From positions 1 to 37,469 of the forward strand of contig JANQJJ010000135.1 in assembly GCA_028281725.1 (NCBI GenBank): a DNA stretch of 37,469 nt, written 5' to 3'. A program made the translations under genes and the position numbers. Below the pieces are notes generated by a model that ran no database searches, was not told the origin of the DNA, and was given only the letters and a program-made list of their open reading frames with translations. Positions 16,837-24,661 of this stretch are shown piece after piece (positions within the stretch are counted from its first letter, which is position 1; every line of letters starts with the position of its first letter). The DNA is from Pirellulaceae bacterium (GTDB lineage: Bacteria > Planctomycetota > Planctomycetia > Pirellulales > Pirellulaceae).

Positions 16837-17865
16837 ATGGCTACCTACGCCAAAAAACAACCAAAGCAAGACACACGACGGGCGCTGATCACGGGCATTA
16901 CTGGCCAAGATGGTTCCTATTTAGCCGAGTTGCTGCTGTCATGCGGCTATGAGGTTCACGGCGTGACACGCTCGACCAGCCGTCAGCCCTCCGGTCGCGA
17001 TCTGGGATACTGTGCCCATCTGGCCGGCCAGATTACCTTGCATCGACTCAACCTTCGGACCTCTCGCTTGCAAGAAGTCATCGCCGACATACAGCCCGAT
17101 GAGCTGTATCATTTCGCGGCCGACAGCTTTATTCCTAATGGCTGGGAGTATCCCGTCGACAATCTCGACGCGAATCTAGGCTTGGCTCTGAACATCCTGG
17201 AAGCGATTCGCAGGCACAGCTCCCACACAAAAATGCTCAACGCCTGTTCGCGAGAGGTCTTCGGAAACTCGGTCGGTGTCACAGCAGATGAACTGACAGC
17301 GATGCAGCCGGTGACTCCCTACGGCATCAACAAAGCGGCCTCCCGTTGGACAGTCAATTCATTCCGTGATCGCTACGGGATCTTTGCTGTCAACGCGATT
17401 CTCTTCAATCACGAATCCCCCAGGCGCGGCCCGCATTTTGTAACCCGCAAGATTACGAAGAGAGTAGCCGAAATCCACTTGGGGCTTGCCAGGACTTTGG
17501 AACTGGGAAATCTTCAGGTCAGACGGGATTGGGGATTTGCGGGAGACTACGTCGAGGCGATGTGGAGCATGCTGCAAGCTGAGGCTCCCGAAGACTTTGT
17601 TATCGGCACCGGCACCACCCACTCCATCGAAGACTTCGCATCGCGGGCCTTTGAATGTGTTGGACTCGACTGGAGAAGCCACGTGACCAGTGTCGATCAT
17701 TTGGTGCGTCCCAGTGACACTACCGGCGTTGCAGCCGACATCACCAAGGCCAAAGCGATTCTTGACTGGAGCCCCCAGGTCCAGTTTGAGCGTCTCGTTT
17801 CCATGATGGTGGACGCCGACGTCGCCACCATTGAAAATCCCTCCCTCTCCCAAAACGCTGCTTAG
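16837..17865 (+). CDS. GDP-mannose 4,6-dehydratase-like SDR
   Basis: A 342-residue extended SDR close to GDP-mannose 4,6-dehydratase, which makes GDP-4-keto-6-deoxymannose for rhamnose, fucose or perosamine. The cofactor motif GITGQDG is at residues 20-26. The very diagnostic NHESPRRGPHFVTRK begins at 191, and YxxxK is Y162 and K166. Two departures from canonical Gmd are visible. The TSELYG segment reads SREVFG (S138, E140 retained), and the AAQSHV stretch reads AADSFI with an unrelated following loop. The product may therefore differ, or this may be a distinct sugar-nucleotide dehydratase. No GDP-fucose synthase or perosamine synthase lies next to it. Its stop codon sits inside a terminator-like hairpin. 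Confidence 0.85.
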   Translation: MATYAKKQPKQDTRRALITGITGQDGSYLAELLLSCGYEVHGVTRSTSRQPSGRDLGYCAHLAGQITLHRLNLRTSRLQEVIADIQPDELYHFAADSFIPNGWEYPVDNLDANLGLALNILEAIRRHSSHTKMLNACSREVFGNSVGVTADELTAMQPVTPYGINKAASRWTVNSFRDRYGIFAVNAILFNHESPRRGPHFVTRKITKRVAEIHLGLARTLELGNLQVRRDWGFAGDYVEAMWSMLQAEAPEDFVIGTGTTHSIEDFASRAFECVGLDWRSHVTSVDHLVRPSDTTGVAADITKAKAILDWSPQVQFERLVSMMVDADVATIENPSLSQNAA

Positions 17866-17872
17866 CGTTTTT
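17852..17872 (+). terminator. Terminator-like hairpin overlapping the stop codon of the GMD-like gene
   Basis: AAAACGCT and AGCGTTTT pair perfectly around the loop GCTT, followed by one more T. A-run, short stem and T-run together resemble a compact bidirectional intrinsic terminator. The TAG stop (17863-17865) lies in the loop and right arm. It marks the likely end of the polysaccharide transcript. The GC part of the stem is short, so strength is uncertain. Confidence 0.5.
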
Positions 17873-18237
17873 GGAAGCGTCGCTATTGAGATCTTCGGCG
17901 CGTACGCGACAGGCCGCCGCAAGCGATTGCCCCATACTTCCTTGACCTCCTTGTTGGAAGTCGATCGGCGGTACAATAGGGACACTTCTCGCTAAGCGCC
18001 ACACTCTGATGCCGGGCTCCGCCTCGCAGCCGAGTGTTTGACGGCTCCGCCAGCCATAGCGGTGAGCCCATGAGTGCCCACGCGTGGATCCCGGACGAGG
18101 CAAAGCCTCCAAGACCATGCGTTCCCGGGCGGAGTCCTGCAGCGAGTCGCTGAAATCAACCTCAACGTCCGAGGCGGGTAAATCGGGCCGTTCTGTGCTC
18201 AAAGGACTGTTCCATCGCTGTTCTGCTGGCAAACCGA
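17873..18237. other. Intergenic stretch without a recognisable gene
   Basis: Nothing protein-like is visible on either strand in these 365 bp; the frames present are short and Arg/Ser/Pro-rich, as expected of chance frames in GC-rich DNA. A TACAAT box at 17972-17977 followed by AGGGA could be a -10 element, but no good -35 is placed correctly. A promoter for the small membrane protein downstream is possible but unsupported. Confidence 0.4.
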
Positions 18238-18747
18238 GTGTTATTGCTCTTCGTTTTTGCCCTGTCGGGCATCTGCGGCGTCGCGTGGATGCGGAGCTCT
18301 CACCACAGGGATCAGCTCCACATTCGCACACCGCTCCTCAGTCTAATACTTCATTCTGCTGGAGATCGGCTGCTGCTGTTTGGCACATTGGATAGCACGG
18401 ACGAGTTGGGCCCGATTTTCATTTCCTGCCGGTACGGGGAGGTTGCAGACAGAATGGTTCAGCCAATCAACCCAAAATCCGCAATGGCAAGACGCAAGGT
18501 TTCAACGACGACTCGTCTATTTTGGAGCCGACCACCGCAATCTAGTCCGACTCGGTTCGTCAGGCTGGGTTTGATGATCGGGGTGCTTCAGGGATGGGGC
18601 GTGTATCTTCCTCATTGGCTGATCATCCTCTCTCTTTTCGCCTTGGCATGGCTGGTGCAAATAGCGCGACGCTTGACGCTTTTACGCATCTTTCTATTCA
18701 TAACCTACGTTTGTGTCATATCGGCACTAGCTTGCCCCAGCCCATGA
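18238..18747 (+). CDS. Possible small membrane protein, two terminal hydrophobic segments
   Basis: A 169-residue frame starting at GTG that opens with a hydrophobic helix (LLLFVFALSGICGVAWM). It continues through a polar, probably beta-rich middle and ends with PHWLIILSLFALAWL and a second hydrophobic run before the stop. Short proteins with an N-terminal helix, a polar middle and a closing (V/L)PHWxxxL-type helix are common in planctomycetes and have no known role. The start is unclear: the frame stays open upstream, and an AAAGGA at 18201-18206 would suit a start several codons earlier. The middle region is less regular than expected, so the gene could be decayed. It lies alone between the polysaccharide locus and the sulfatase. 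Confidence 0.4.
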   Translation: MLLLFVFALSGICGVAWMRSSHHRDQLHIRTPLLSLILHSAGDRLLLFGTLDSTDELGPIFISCRYGEVADRMVQPINPKSAMARRKVSTTTRLFWSRPPQSSPTRFVRLGLMIGVLQGWGVYLPHWLIILSLFALAWLVQIARRLTLLRIFLFITYVCVISALACPSP

Positions 18748-18937
18748 ATGTTCTTATAGCCTGCCAACACGGCCGCATTGTCTCGGTAGAGTTGTGTCCG
18801 GCTACTGCCAGACGATAGAATGGAACGTTCGACGCCGGTTCTCGGTTTCGTGCCGGCCTGGGAACCCATGGCGCGTCTGCAACCGTGCTCCCCCGGCTTT
18901 TTTTCGCGCCTCAAGATCTGCAACGGGATAGGAGAAA

Positions 18938-20524
18938 ATGATGCCAGAGGCAGCCACCCAGAGATTTCCTGTTGGGCACATCTTGCGCGAAGCTCGGCTA
19001 CAACCGGTGGCTATCCGGCGCGTCGGACAACTGGTTCGTACCGTCGCCGCAGCACTGGTGCTCTGTCTGTTGCTTGAGGCTCCGATCTATGCAAGGCCAT
19101 CCGACGAATCCATCACTCGCCCGAACATCGTGGTGATCTTTACAGACGATATGGGGTATGGCGACGTTGCCTGCTTTGCGAAGACGAAAATCAGAACACC
19201 TCGAATCGATGCGCTTGCTCGGCAAGGTACGAAGTTCACCAACTTCTACGTGGCGCAGGCAGTCTGTAGCGCCTCACGGGCCGCGCTCTTGACAGGCTGT
19301 TACGCCAATCGAGTTGGCATGGCTGGTGCGTTGAACCATACCAGCCCGACTGGAATCCATCCGGACGAGAAACTGCTGCCGGAGATTCTTCGGGACCACG
19401 GCTACGCGACGGCCATGTTTGGCAAATGGCACTTGGGTTTGCCCCCTTACTTCAGTCCACTCAAAAACGGATTCGACGAGTGGCTGGGAATTCCTTATTC
19501 CAACGACAACACCAAATATCACCCGGTTTTATTCGATTCGATGCCACCGCTACCGCTGTTCGATGGCAATGAGGTGGTCGAAACCGATCCTGACCAGTCG
19601 CTACTGACGCGGCGTCTGACTGAGCGTGCGGTCGCCTTCATCGAGCGCCATAAGGAGCGGCCATTTTTTCTATATGTGCCGCACATCATGCCCCATGTCC
19701 CCATTTTTGCCTCTGAGCAGTTTAGCGGGAAATCGAATTTTGGTTTGTACGGTGACGTGATTGAAGAGATCGACTGGTCCGTGGGACAAATCGTCGATGC
19801 CGTCGATCGCCATGGTCTGACCCAAAATACGCTCGTGATTTTCACCAGCGACAATGGGCCGTTTTTAAGTTACGGAACCCATGCCGGCAGCTCCGGCCCG
19901 TTGCGTGAAGGCAAGCTGACGGTATTTGAAGGTGGTGTGCGCGTACCCGCTGCCATGCGATGGCCCGGAAAAATACGCTCCGGCAGGACGTGCGACACAC
20001 CCATCATGACCATCGACTTGTTGCCTACGATTTGCAACTTGATTGGCGCGGAGTTGCCCGACAACCCGCTCGATGGTGTCGATGTGCGCAGCGTGCTGTT
20101 TGATGAGCCGGGCGGTTCACCTCCGCATGAATCATTGATTTTCTATAGCGGGACCGAGTTGCACGCGGTCCGTGTCGGCAAATGGAAACTGCACTTCCCA
20201 CACAAGTATTTAACAGTTCGCGGCGCCACCCGCAACGATGGAAAGCCTGCGGGCTATGGTCAGCTCCAACCGCAGTCGATTACGAACAGCGGTGTCGAGG
20301 GGATCGCCAGCCGGCACGGTTATCGCGTCGAAAACCTGCCCCTGTCCCTGTACGATCTGTCTACGGATTTGGGCGAGGCTCACGATGTCTCTGCAGAGCA
20401 TCCTGACGTGGTAGCCCAGTTGACCGCGGTCGCGGATCGCTACCGAGAGGAACTCGGTGATTCACTCACCGGACAGGTGGGCAAGCGTCTTCGGCCGCTC
20501 GGGCGCAACGATCGACCAGAGTAG
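18938..20524 (+). CDS. Secreted sulfatase (arylsulfatase type)
   Basis: Hydrolyses sulfate esters, in planctomycetes usually of algal or extracellular sulfated polysaccharides. The 528-residue protein has a long basic N-terminus, then a hydrophobic export segment at about residues 33-52 (VRTVAAALVLCLLL). The sulfatase core follows. D70 and D71 bind calcium, and the formylglycine motif CSASRAALLTG places the modified cysteine at 110. KWHLG is at 163-167, H253 lies in PHIMPHVP, and D305 with N306 lie in TSDNG. All active-site residues I can check are present. Two start codons stand in tandem (18938 and 18941); AGGAG is better spaced for the second. No sulfatase-maturing enzyme lies nearby. The basic region before the hydrophobic helix is long for a signal peptide, so a later start or membrane anchoring is possible. 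Confidence 0.93.
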   Translation: MMPEAATQRFPVGHILREARLQPVAIRRVGQLVRTVAAALVLCLLLEAPIYARPSDESITRPNIVVIFTDDMGYGDVACFAKTKIRTPRIDALARQGTKFTNFYVAQAVCSASRAALLTGCYANRVGMAGALNHTSPTGIHPDEKLLPEILRDHGYATAMFGKWHLGLPPYFSPLKNGFDEWLGIPYSNDNTKYHPVLFDSMPPLPLFDGNEVVETDPDQSLLTRRLTERAVAFIERHKERPFFLYVPHIMPHVPIFASEQFSGKSNFGLYGDVIEEIDWSVGQIVDAVDRHGLTQNTLVIFTSDNGPFLSYGTHAGSSGPLREGKLTVFEGGVRVPAAMRWPGKIRSGRTCDTPIMTIDLLPTICNLIGAELPDNPLDGVDVRSVLFDEPGGSPPHESLIFYSGTELHAVRVGKWKLHFPHKYLTVRGATRNDGKPAGYGQLQPQSITNSGVEGIASRHGYRVENLPLSLYDLSTDLGEAHDVSAEHPDVVAQLTAVADRYREELGDSLTGQVGKRLRPLGRNDRPE

Positions 20525-20684
20525 ACGCGGTGGCTGTCTGCTGGCAGCACGAAACGTGGATGCCGGCACCCGCGCCAACCACCCGAGCATGCGGGGCGTA
20601 CGCCGCCGGTGTTTTCCCAAGTCCAACTCGCGGCAATCAGTCACCGGAAAAAAGAAAACCACTCTAATCTTTGGCCTTGGATCC

Positions 20685-21479
20685 ATGCAAAAACGGATTG
20701 TGATCTTCTCGGATCTGGACGGATGCTTGCTCAATAAATCCGACTATAGTTTCGCGCCGGCTACCCAGACGCTCGCCAGGATTCGTCAGCTCGAAATACC
20801 ACTTGTCCTGGCGTCGAGCAAAACGGAAGTGGAGATGCGCCGGCTGGCCGACGAGATGGCACTCGCCGATGCCCCGCTGATTTGCGAGAACGGCGGTGTC
20901 GTTTTCTGGTCACGCCGCGCGGCAGCGAATCTCTCGGCCAACAAGACGGTTTTGGGCCAGGACAGAGAGGTGATTCTGCGAGTCCTCGGCGAACTGAAGG
21001 CTTCCTTTCACTTCAGCTCCTTCGAAGACATGCAGATCGAGGGTGTCTGCCAGGCCACCCAGCTTCCGCCCGAACGTGCTCGAGAGGCGCTAGCGCGATC
21101 GTGCACCGAGCCGCTGCAGTGGGAGGACTCGGGTGACAAAATTCCGTTTTTCAGAAACGCTCTGGCGGAACACTCATTGACGCTTACGCGCGGAGGACGC
21201 TTTTGGCATGTGGCCGGCCAGACCAACAAGGCAGCCGCCATGCAACTGGTGATGAGCCGCTGGGAGCAGGAGCTGCCTGGTCCCATACACTCGATCGCTA
21301 TCGGCGATAGCCCGATTGATCAGCATATGCTGGATGTTGCTGATACTCCAATTGCTATTCCCAGTCCAGATGGACTGGTTCATGTGCGCATTGAAGGGCA
21401 CAATGGAACCGTAGCAAACTTAGCAGGGGCCGCTGGCTGGGCGGACACGGTCTCGCAGGTGTTGGACGACTTATTGTAG
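20685..21479 (+). CDS. Mannosyl/glucosyl-3-phosphoglycerate phosphatase (HAD-IIB)
   Basis: Removes the phosphate from glycosyl-3-phosphoglycerate to give the compatible solute glycosylglycerate. The 264-residue protein shows HAD motif I SDLDGCLL (D10 nucleophile, D12), motif II in LASSKT (about 42-47), the family-specific GGRFWHVAGQTNKAAAM (from 170, K182 the motif III lysine) and motif IV IGDSPID (D208, D212). The open frame continues upstream, but the fold begins at the ATG at 20685. The gene is followed 48 bp later by the gpgS-type synthase, so glucosyl-3-phosphoglycerate is the probable substrate even though the family is named for the mannosyl compound. Both are likely active in the cytoplasm. 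Exact specificity cannot be read from sequence. Confidence 0.9.
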   Translation: MQKRIVIFSDLDGCLLNKSDYSFAPATQTLARIRQLEIPLVLASSKTEVEMRRLADEMALADAPLICENGGVVFWSRRAAANLSANKTVLGQDREVILRVLGELKASFHFSSFEDMQIEGVCQATQLPPERAREALARSCTEPLQWEDSGDKIPFFRNALAEHSLTLTRGGRFWHVAGQTNKAAAMQLVMSRWEQELPGPIHSIAIGDSPIDQHMLDVADTPIAIPSPDGLVHVRIEGHNGTVANLAGAAGWADTVSQVLDDLL

Positions 21480-21527
21480 GGCCCCACCTGGCAATCTGAG
21501 AATCGTGGTATCCCAAGGAAGCGACTC

Positions 21528-22739
21528 ATGGCGGATTACGCGCAGAACGGCGTTATCGGAACACTTCACAATCTTCGGAATAAGACGACCGACGAGTTGG
21601 AAGAGGAACTCGAAGAGTACTCTCATGAATCCCCCATGTCCCTGCTGCTGCCGTGCTTGTTCTCGGAATTAGAGGGGCCGGCGATGGGGCCAATCGTCGA
21701 TCAATTGACCAAGGCCCGCTATCTCAGCGAAATCATCATTGGGCTCGACCGAGCCGATCAACACCAGTTTGAGCAGGCCCGCAAGTTTTTTGATCGTTTG
21801 CCACAGAAGCACACGATCCTTTGGAATGATGGTCCTCGTCTGCGTGAACTGGATAGTGTGCTGGCCGGCAAAGGTATTGCGGCGGGCGAGCCGGGCAAGG
21901 GGCGTAACGTCTGGTGTTGTCTTGGCTATTTTCTGGCGTCGGGTCAGTCCAAGGCAGTGGCGCTGCATGACTGCGATATCCTCACGTACCATCGATCGAT
22001 TCCCGCACGATTGTTCTATCCGCTCGTCCATCCAACATTCAACTACCAGTTTTGTAAAGGCTATTACTACCGATCTGCGAACGGAAAGCTCAATGGCCGC
22101 GTCGCGCGACTGCTGGTCACGCCGATCATTCGCGCTTTGAAACAGACGCTTGGCCGTCATGACTACCTCGACTACATGGGCAGCTTTCGCTATGCCCTGG
22201 CCGGAGAGTTTTCGATGCGTTCGGAGGTGGTCCCGTCCCTGCGGATACCCAGCGACTGGGGACTGGAGATCGGCACGCTGTCGGAGATGTATCGCAACTG
22301 CAATTCCAACCGCATTTGCCAAGTCGACATCGCTGATGCCTACGATCACAAACACCAACCGCTGTCTGCCGAAGATCCCAATACCGGCCTGCACCGGATG
22401 GCCAACGACATCTGCAAAGCGCTGTATCGCAAACTGGCGATTGAGGGCGTGGTATTCTCTCCGGGACTGTTTCGGACACTCAAGGCGTGCTACTACCGGA
22501 CGGCTCTGGACATGATCGAGCACTATCACAATGACGCCGTGATGAGCGGTTTGACATTGGACCGCCATCAGGAAGCGGCCACCGTCGAGCTATTTGGCAG
22601 CATCGTGATGTCGGCCGGCGATGACTTCCTCAAAGGCTCAGCGGAAGCCCCGTTCAGTCCCAGTTGGTCGCGGGTAACGAGCGCCTTGCCCAATGTCTAT
22701 GACCTGATCGCCGATGCAACGGCAGCGGACAATGCATAA
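21528..22739 (+). CDS. gpgS: Glucosyl-3-phosphoglycerate synthase (GT81)
   Basis: Transfers a sugar from an NDP-glucose donor to 3-phosphoglycerate, the first step to glucosylglycerate, an osmolyte often made under salt or nitrogen stress. The 403-residue protein has the GT-A metal site HDCDILTY (D148, D150), the donor region SEIIIGLDRA (about 67-76), GRVARLLVTPI (190-200), PSDWGLEIGTLSEM (241-254) and the histidine-rich DHKHQPL (273-279). These match bacterial GpgS rather than archaeal mannosyl-3-phosphoglycerate synthase (GT55). The N-terminal 35 residues are acidic. AAGGA lies 8 nt before the ATG. It is paired with the phosphatase upstream, and its stop lies only 5 nt from that of a convergent glucosylglycerate phosphorylase candidate. 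Confidence 0.9.
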   Translation: MADYAQNGVIGTLHNLRNKTTDELEEELEEYSHESPMSLLLPCLFSELEGPAMGPIVDQLTKARYLSEIIIGLDRADQHQFEQARKFFDRLPQKHTILWNDGPRLRELDSVLAGKGIAAGEPGKGRNVWCCLGYFLASGQSKAVALHDCDILTYHRSIPARLFYPLVHPTFNYQFCKGYYYRSANGKLNGRVARLLVTPIIRALKQTLGRHDYLDYMGSFRYALAGEFSMRSEVVPSLRIPSDWGLEIGTLSEMYRNCNSNRICQVDIADAYDHKHQPLSAEDPNTGLHRMANDICKALYRKLAIEGVVFSPGLFRTLKACYYRTALDMIEHYHNDAVMSGLTLDRHQEAATVELFGSIVMSAGDDFLKGSAEAPFSPSWSRVTSALPNVYDLIADATAADNA

Positions 22740-22744
22740 GCACT

Positions 22745-24496
22745 TCAAACCAACGGACGATTGGAGAGCCAAAGACACTGATAGGGTGCGATCGTGAGCT
22801 GACTCTGCAGATCGACCAGAGACGCACCGGACAATAGGTCCGACCATCGATCGACGCTGATCAGATTCAAATCCGACAGGCGCAGCTCCTGAGGCTTCTT
22901 GGTCAGATTGTGGACCGCAAAGATGCTCTGTGAGCGGTCGCGGCTTTGCCGCCAAAACGCAAAATACGGCTCGCCAAGCTGCAGAGTGAATTGAGTTGCA
23001 TTGGGGTGGAACGCCGGTTGCGCAGATCGAATCCAGATCCGCCTGAGCAATTCCTGCATCACCTGCGACTGATTGCTAGCCGGGTCTTCCAGCAGTTGCT
23101 CCAGTTGTTCGTAGTCCCAGCGATGTCGGTTAATCGAACGACTTCGACCGGTTGCCTTGACGGCCTCCTCATCATTGGGCGTCGCCAGCAGGCTATGGAT
23201 GTAAAACGCCGGAATCCCCTCGACTCCCAGCATCACAGTCTGTGAGCAGACAAATCGCTCGACTTGCAGATCATCCGGCCCCTCGACGGTCCCCTTAAGA
23301 GCATCGAACAAAGAGACGTTCAGTTCATAAACCACTTCACTGCCGTCAGACGTTCGGCGGGTCGTGAACTGTCCGCCATGCCGCCGCACGGTCTCGATCA
23401 ACTGCGATTGCTCGTGATCGGACAGCAGGCCCTCGGCCGGTCGCATCCCAATGCCATCGTGAGACGCCGTAAAATTCAGATAGGTACAGCCGTGCGGAGC
23501 TGGCGGCATACTCATCATCCACCGCTTGAGATGTCCGGTTTCACCCGTCAGGAGCGCATGCACCAGCAGCGGTGCCAGGCTAAAATTGTAGATCGCGTGA
23601 GCTTCGTTGCGGTTACCAAAGTACGACAGATTCTCGTGGTTCGGAACATTGGTTTCGGTTATCAACATCGTGCCGGGAGATACGTAGTCGCAGACAGTCC
23701 TCAGCAGTCGCACCACCTCATGCGTCTGCGGTAGGTGAATGCAACTCGTTCCCGTTTCCTTCCATAGATAGCCGATCGCATCCAGACGTATGATCTTCGC
23801 TCCACGCTGCAGATATCCGCAGATGATCTGCAGATACTCCAGTAGCACGCATGGGTTGAGGAAGTTGACGTCCACTTGATCGTGGCTGAACGTACACCAT
23901 ATTTGCTTCATGCCATCGCTGGTTTGCGTTGCGCGCAGCAGGGGTGTTGCTCGGGGACGGACGACGCGGCTCAAATCATCCTCGACTTTTGTCTCGATAA
24001 AAAAGTTGGCCCATCTGGGGTCGCCGGCGCAATATCCTTGGAACCACTGGCTGGAGGACGAGATATGATTGATCACCAGGTCGACCATCAGACGATAGCT
24101 GCCGGCGATGCTCTGAACGTCGTCCCAATCTCCGAGGTCATCGCGAATGTGCTCGTAGTCGACGACAGAGAATCCGTCATCGGAGCTGAACGGACAGAAC
24201 GGCAAGATGTGAACCGATGAAATGGCATCTCGACACCAGCGGTCCAGGAACTGCTTGAGGGTTCGCAGGGGCGGAGCGTCGCGAGAGACCACGGAATCTC
24301 CGTAGGTAATCAGCAGGCAGTCTGCCTCACTCCACAGCGTGTCGCTGGCCGGAGCAACGTCCCTGCGGAGCGACACGAATGGTCGAACGACTTCCAGGAC
24401 ATCGCTGGCGAGTTGCTGGCTATCCTCATCCGGATAGAGGAATGTCAGGTGCTGGTCGACTTGGTCTAGAAAGGTTCGTGTGGTGGCGTCGAGCAT
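22745..24496 (-). CDS. GH13_18 glycoside phosphorylase, probable glucosylglycerate phosphorylase
   Basis: A 583-residue alpha-retaining phosphorylase of the sucrose phosphorylase subfamily, GH13_18. It splits an alpha-glucoside with phosphate into alpha-glucose-1-phosphate and an acceptor. The catalytic residues are visible: nucleophile D239 in IIRLDAIGYLWK, acid/base E281 in LITETNVPN, and stabiliser D347 in NFTASHDGIGMRP. DLVINHISSSSQWF (139-152) is the usual second GH13 region. The length fits the larger GH13_18 members active on glucosylglycerate or sucrose-6-phosphate; classical sucrose phosphorylases are about 500 aa. The tail-to-tail position with gpgS argues for glucosylglycerate. The ATG at 24496 was chosen because the domain begins directly after it. 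Sucrose or another glucoside remains possible. Confidence 0.88.
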   Translation of the reverse strand: MLDATTRTFLDQVDQHLTFLYPDEDSQQLASDVLEVVRPFVSLRRDVAPASDTLWSEADCLLITYGDSVVSRDAPPLRTLKQFLDRWCRDAISSVHILPFCPFSSDDGFSVVDYEHIRDDLGDWDDVQSIAGSYRLMVDLVINHISSSSQWFQGYCAGDPRWANFFIETKVEDDLSRVVRPRATPLLRATQTSDGMKQIWCTFSHDQVDVNFLNPCVLLEYLQIICGYLQRGAKIIRLDAIGYLWKETGTSCIHLPQTHEVVRLLRTVCDYVSPGTMLITETNVPNHENLSYFGNRNEAHAIYNFSLAPLLVHALLTGETGHLKRWMMSMPPAPHGCTYLNFTASHDGIGMRPAEGLLSDHEQSQLIETVRRHGGQFTTRRTSDGSEVVYELNVSLFDALKGTVEGPDDLQVERFVCSQTVMLGVEGIPAFYIHSLLATPNDEEAVKATGRSRSINRHRWDYEQLEQLLEDPASNQSQVMQELLRRIWIRSAQPAFHPNATQFTLQLGEPYFAFWRQSRDRSQSIFAVHNLTKKPQELRLSDLNLISVDRWSDLLSGASLVDLQSQLTIAPYQCLWLSNRPLV

Positions 24497-24661
24497 TCAT
24501 CCGGTCCAATCCGAGTTTCATTTGCGTACCTGCTCTTTCCGCCAAGGCTGAACCTCCTGAGTGTTTTTCCGCGAGCCTGGATGGAACCTGAACGCGCCAA
24601 CGGGAAGGCGAGCCGATATCGAGCCTAATCTTGACCGATACTGTACCAATCGACGCGTCGT

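Noticed and set aside
17359-18331. Minus-strand open frames (208 and 196 aa) running over the end of the GMD-like gene
   Set aside because: They overlap a well-supported gene and continue into low-complexity Arg/Ser-rich translation typical of GC-rich non-coding DNA.
18820-19077. 85-aa frame overlapping the sulfatase start
   Set aside because: It overlaps the sulfatase's export signal in another frame and shows no coding character of its own.
21669-22568. Long minus-strand open frame (299 aa) opposite gpgS
   Set aside because: The GpgS motifs are all in the plus frame, and the antisense product has no recognisable motif.
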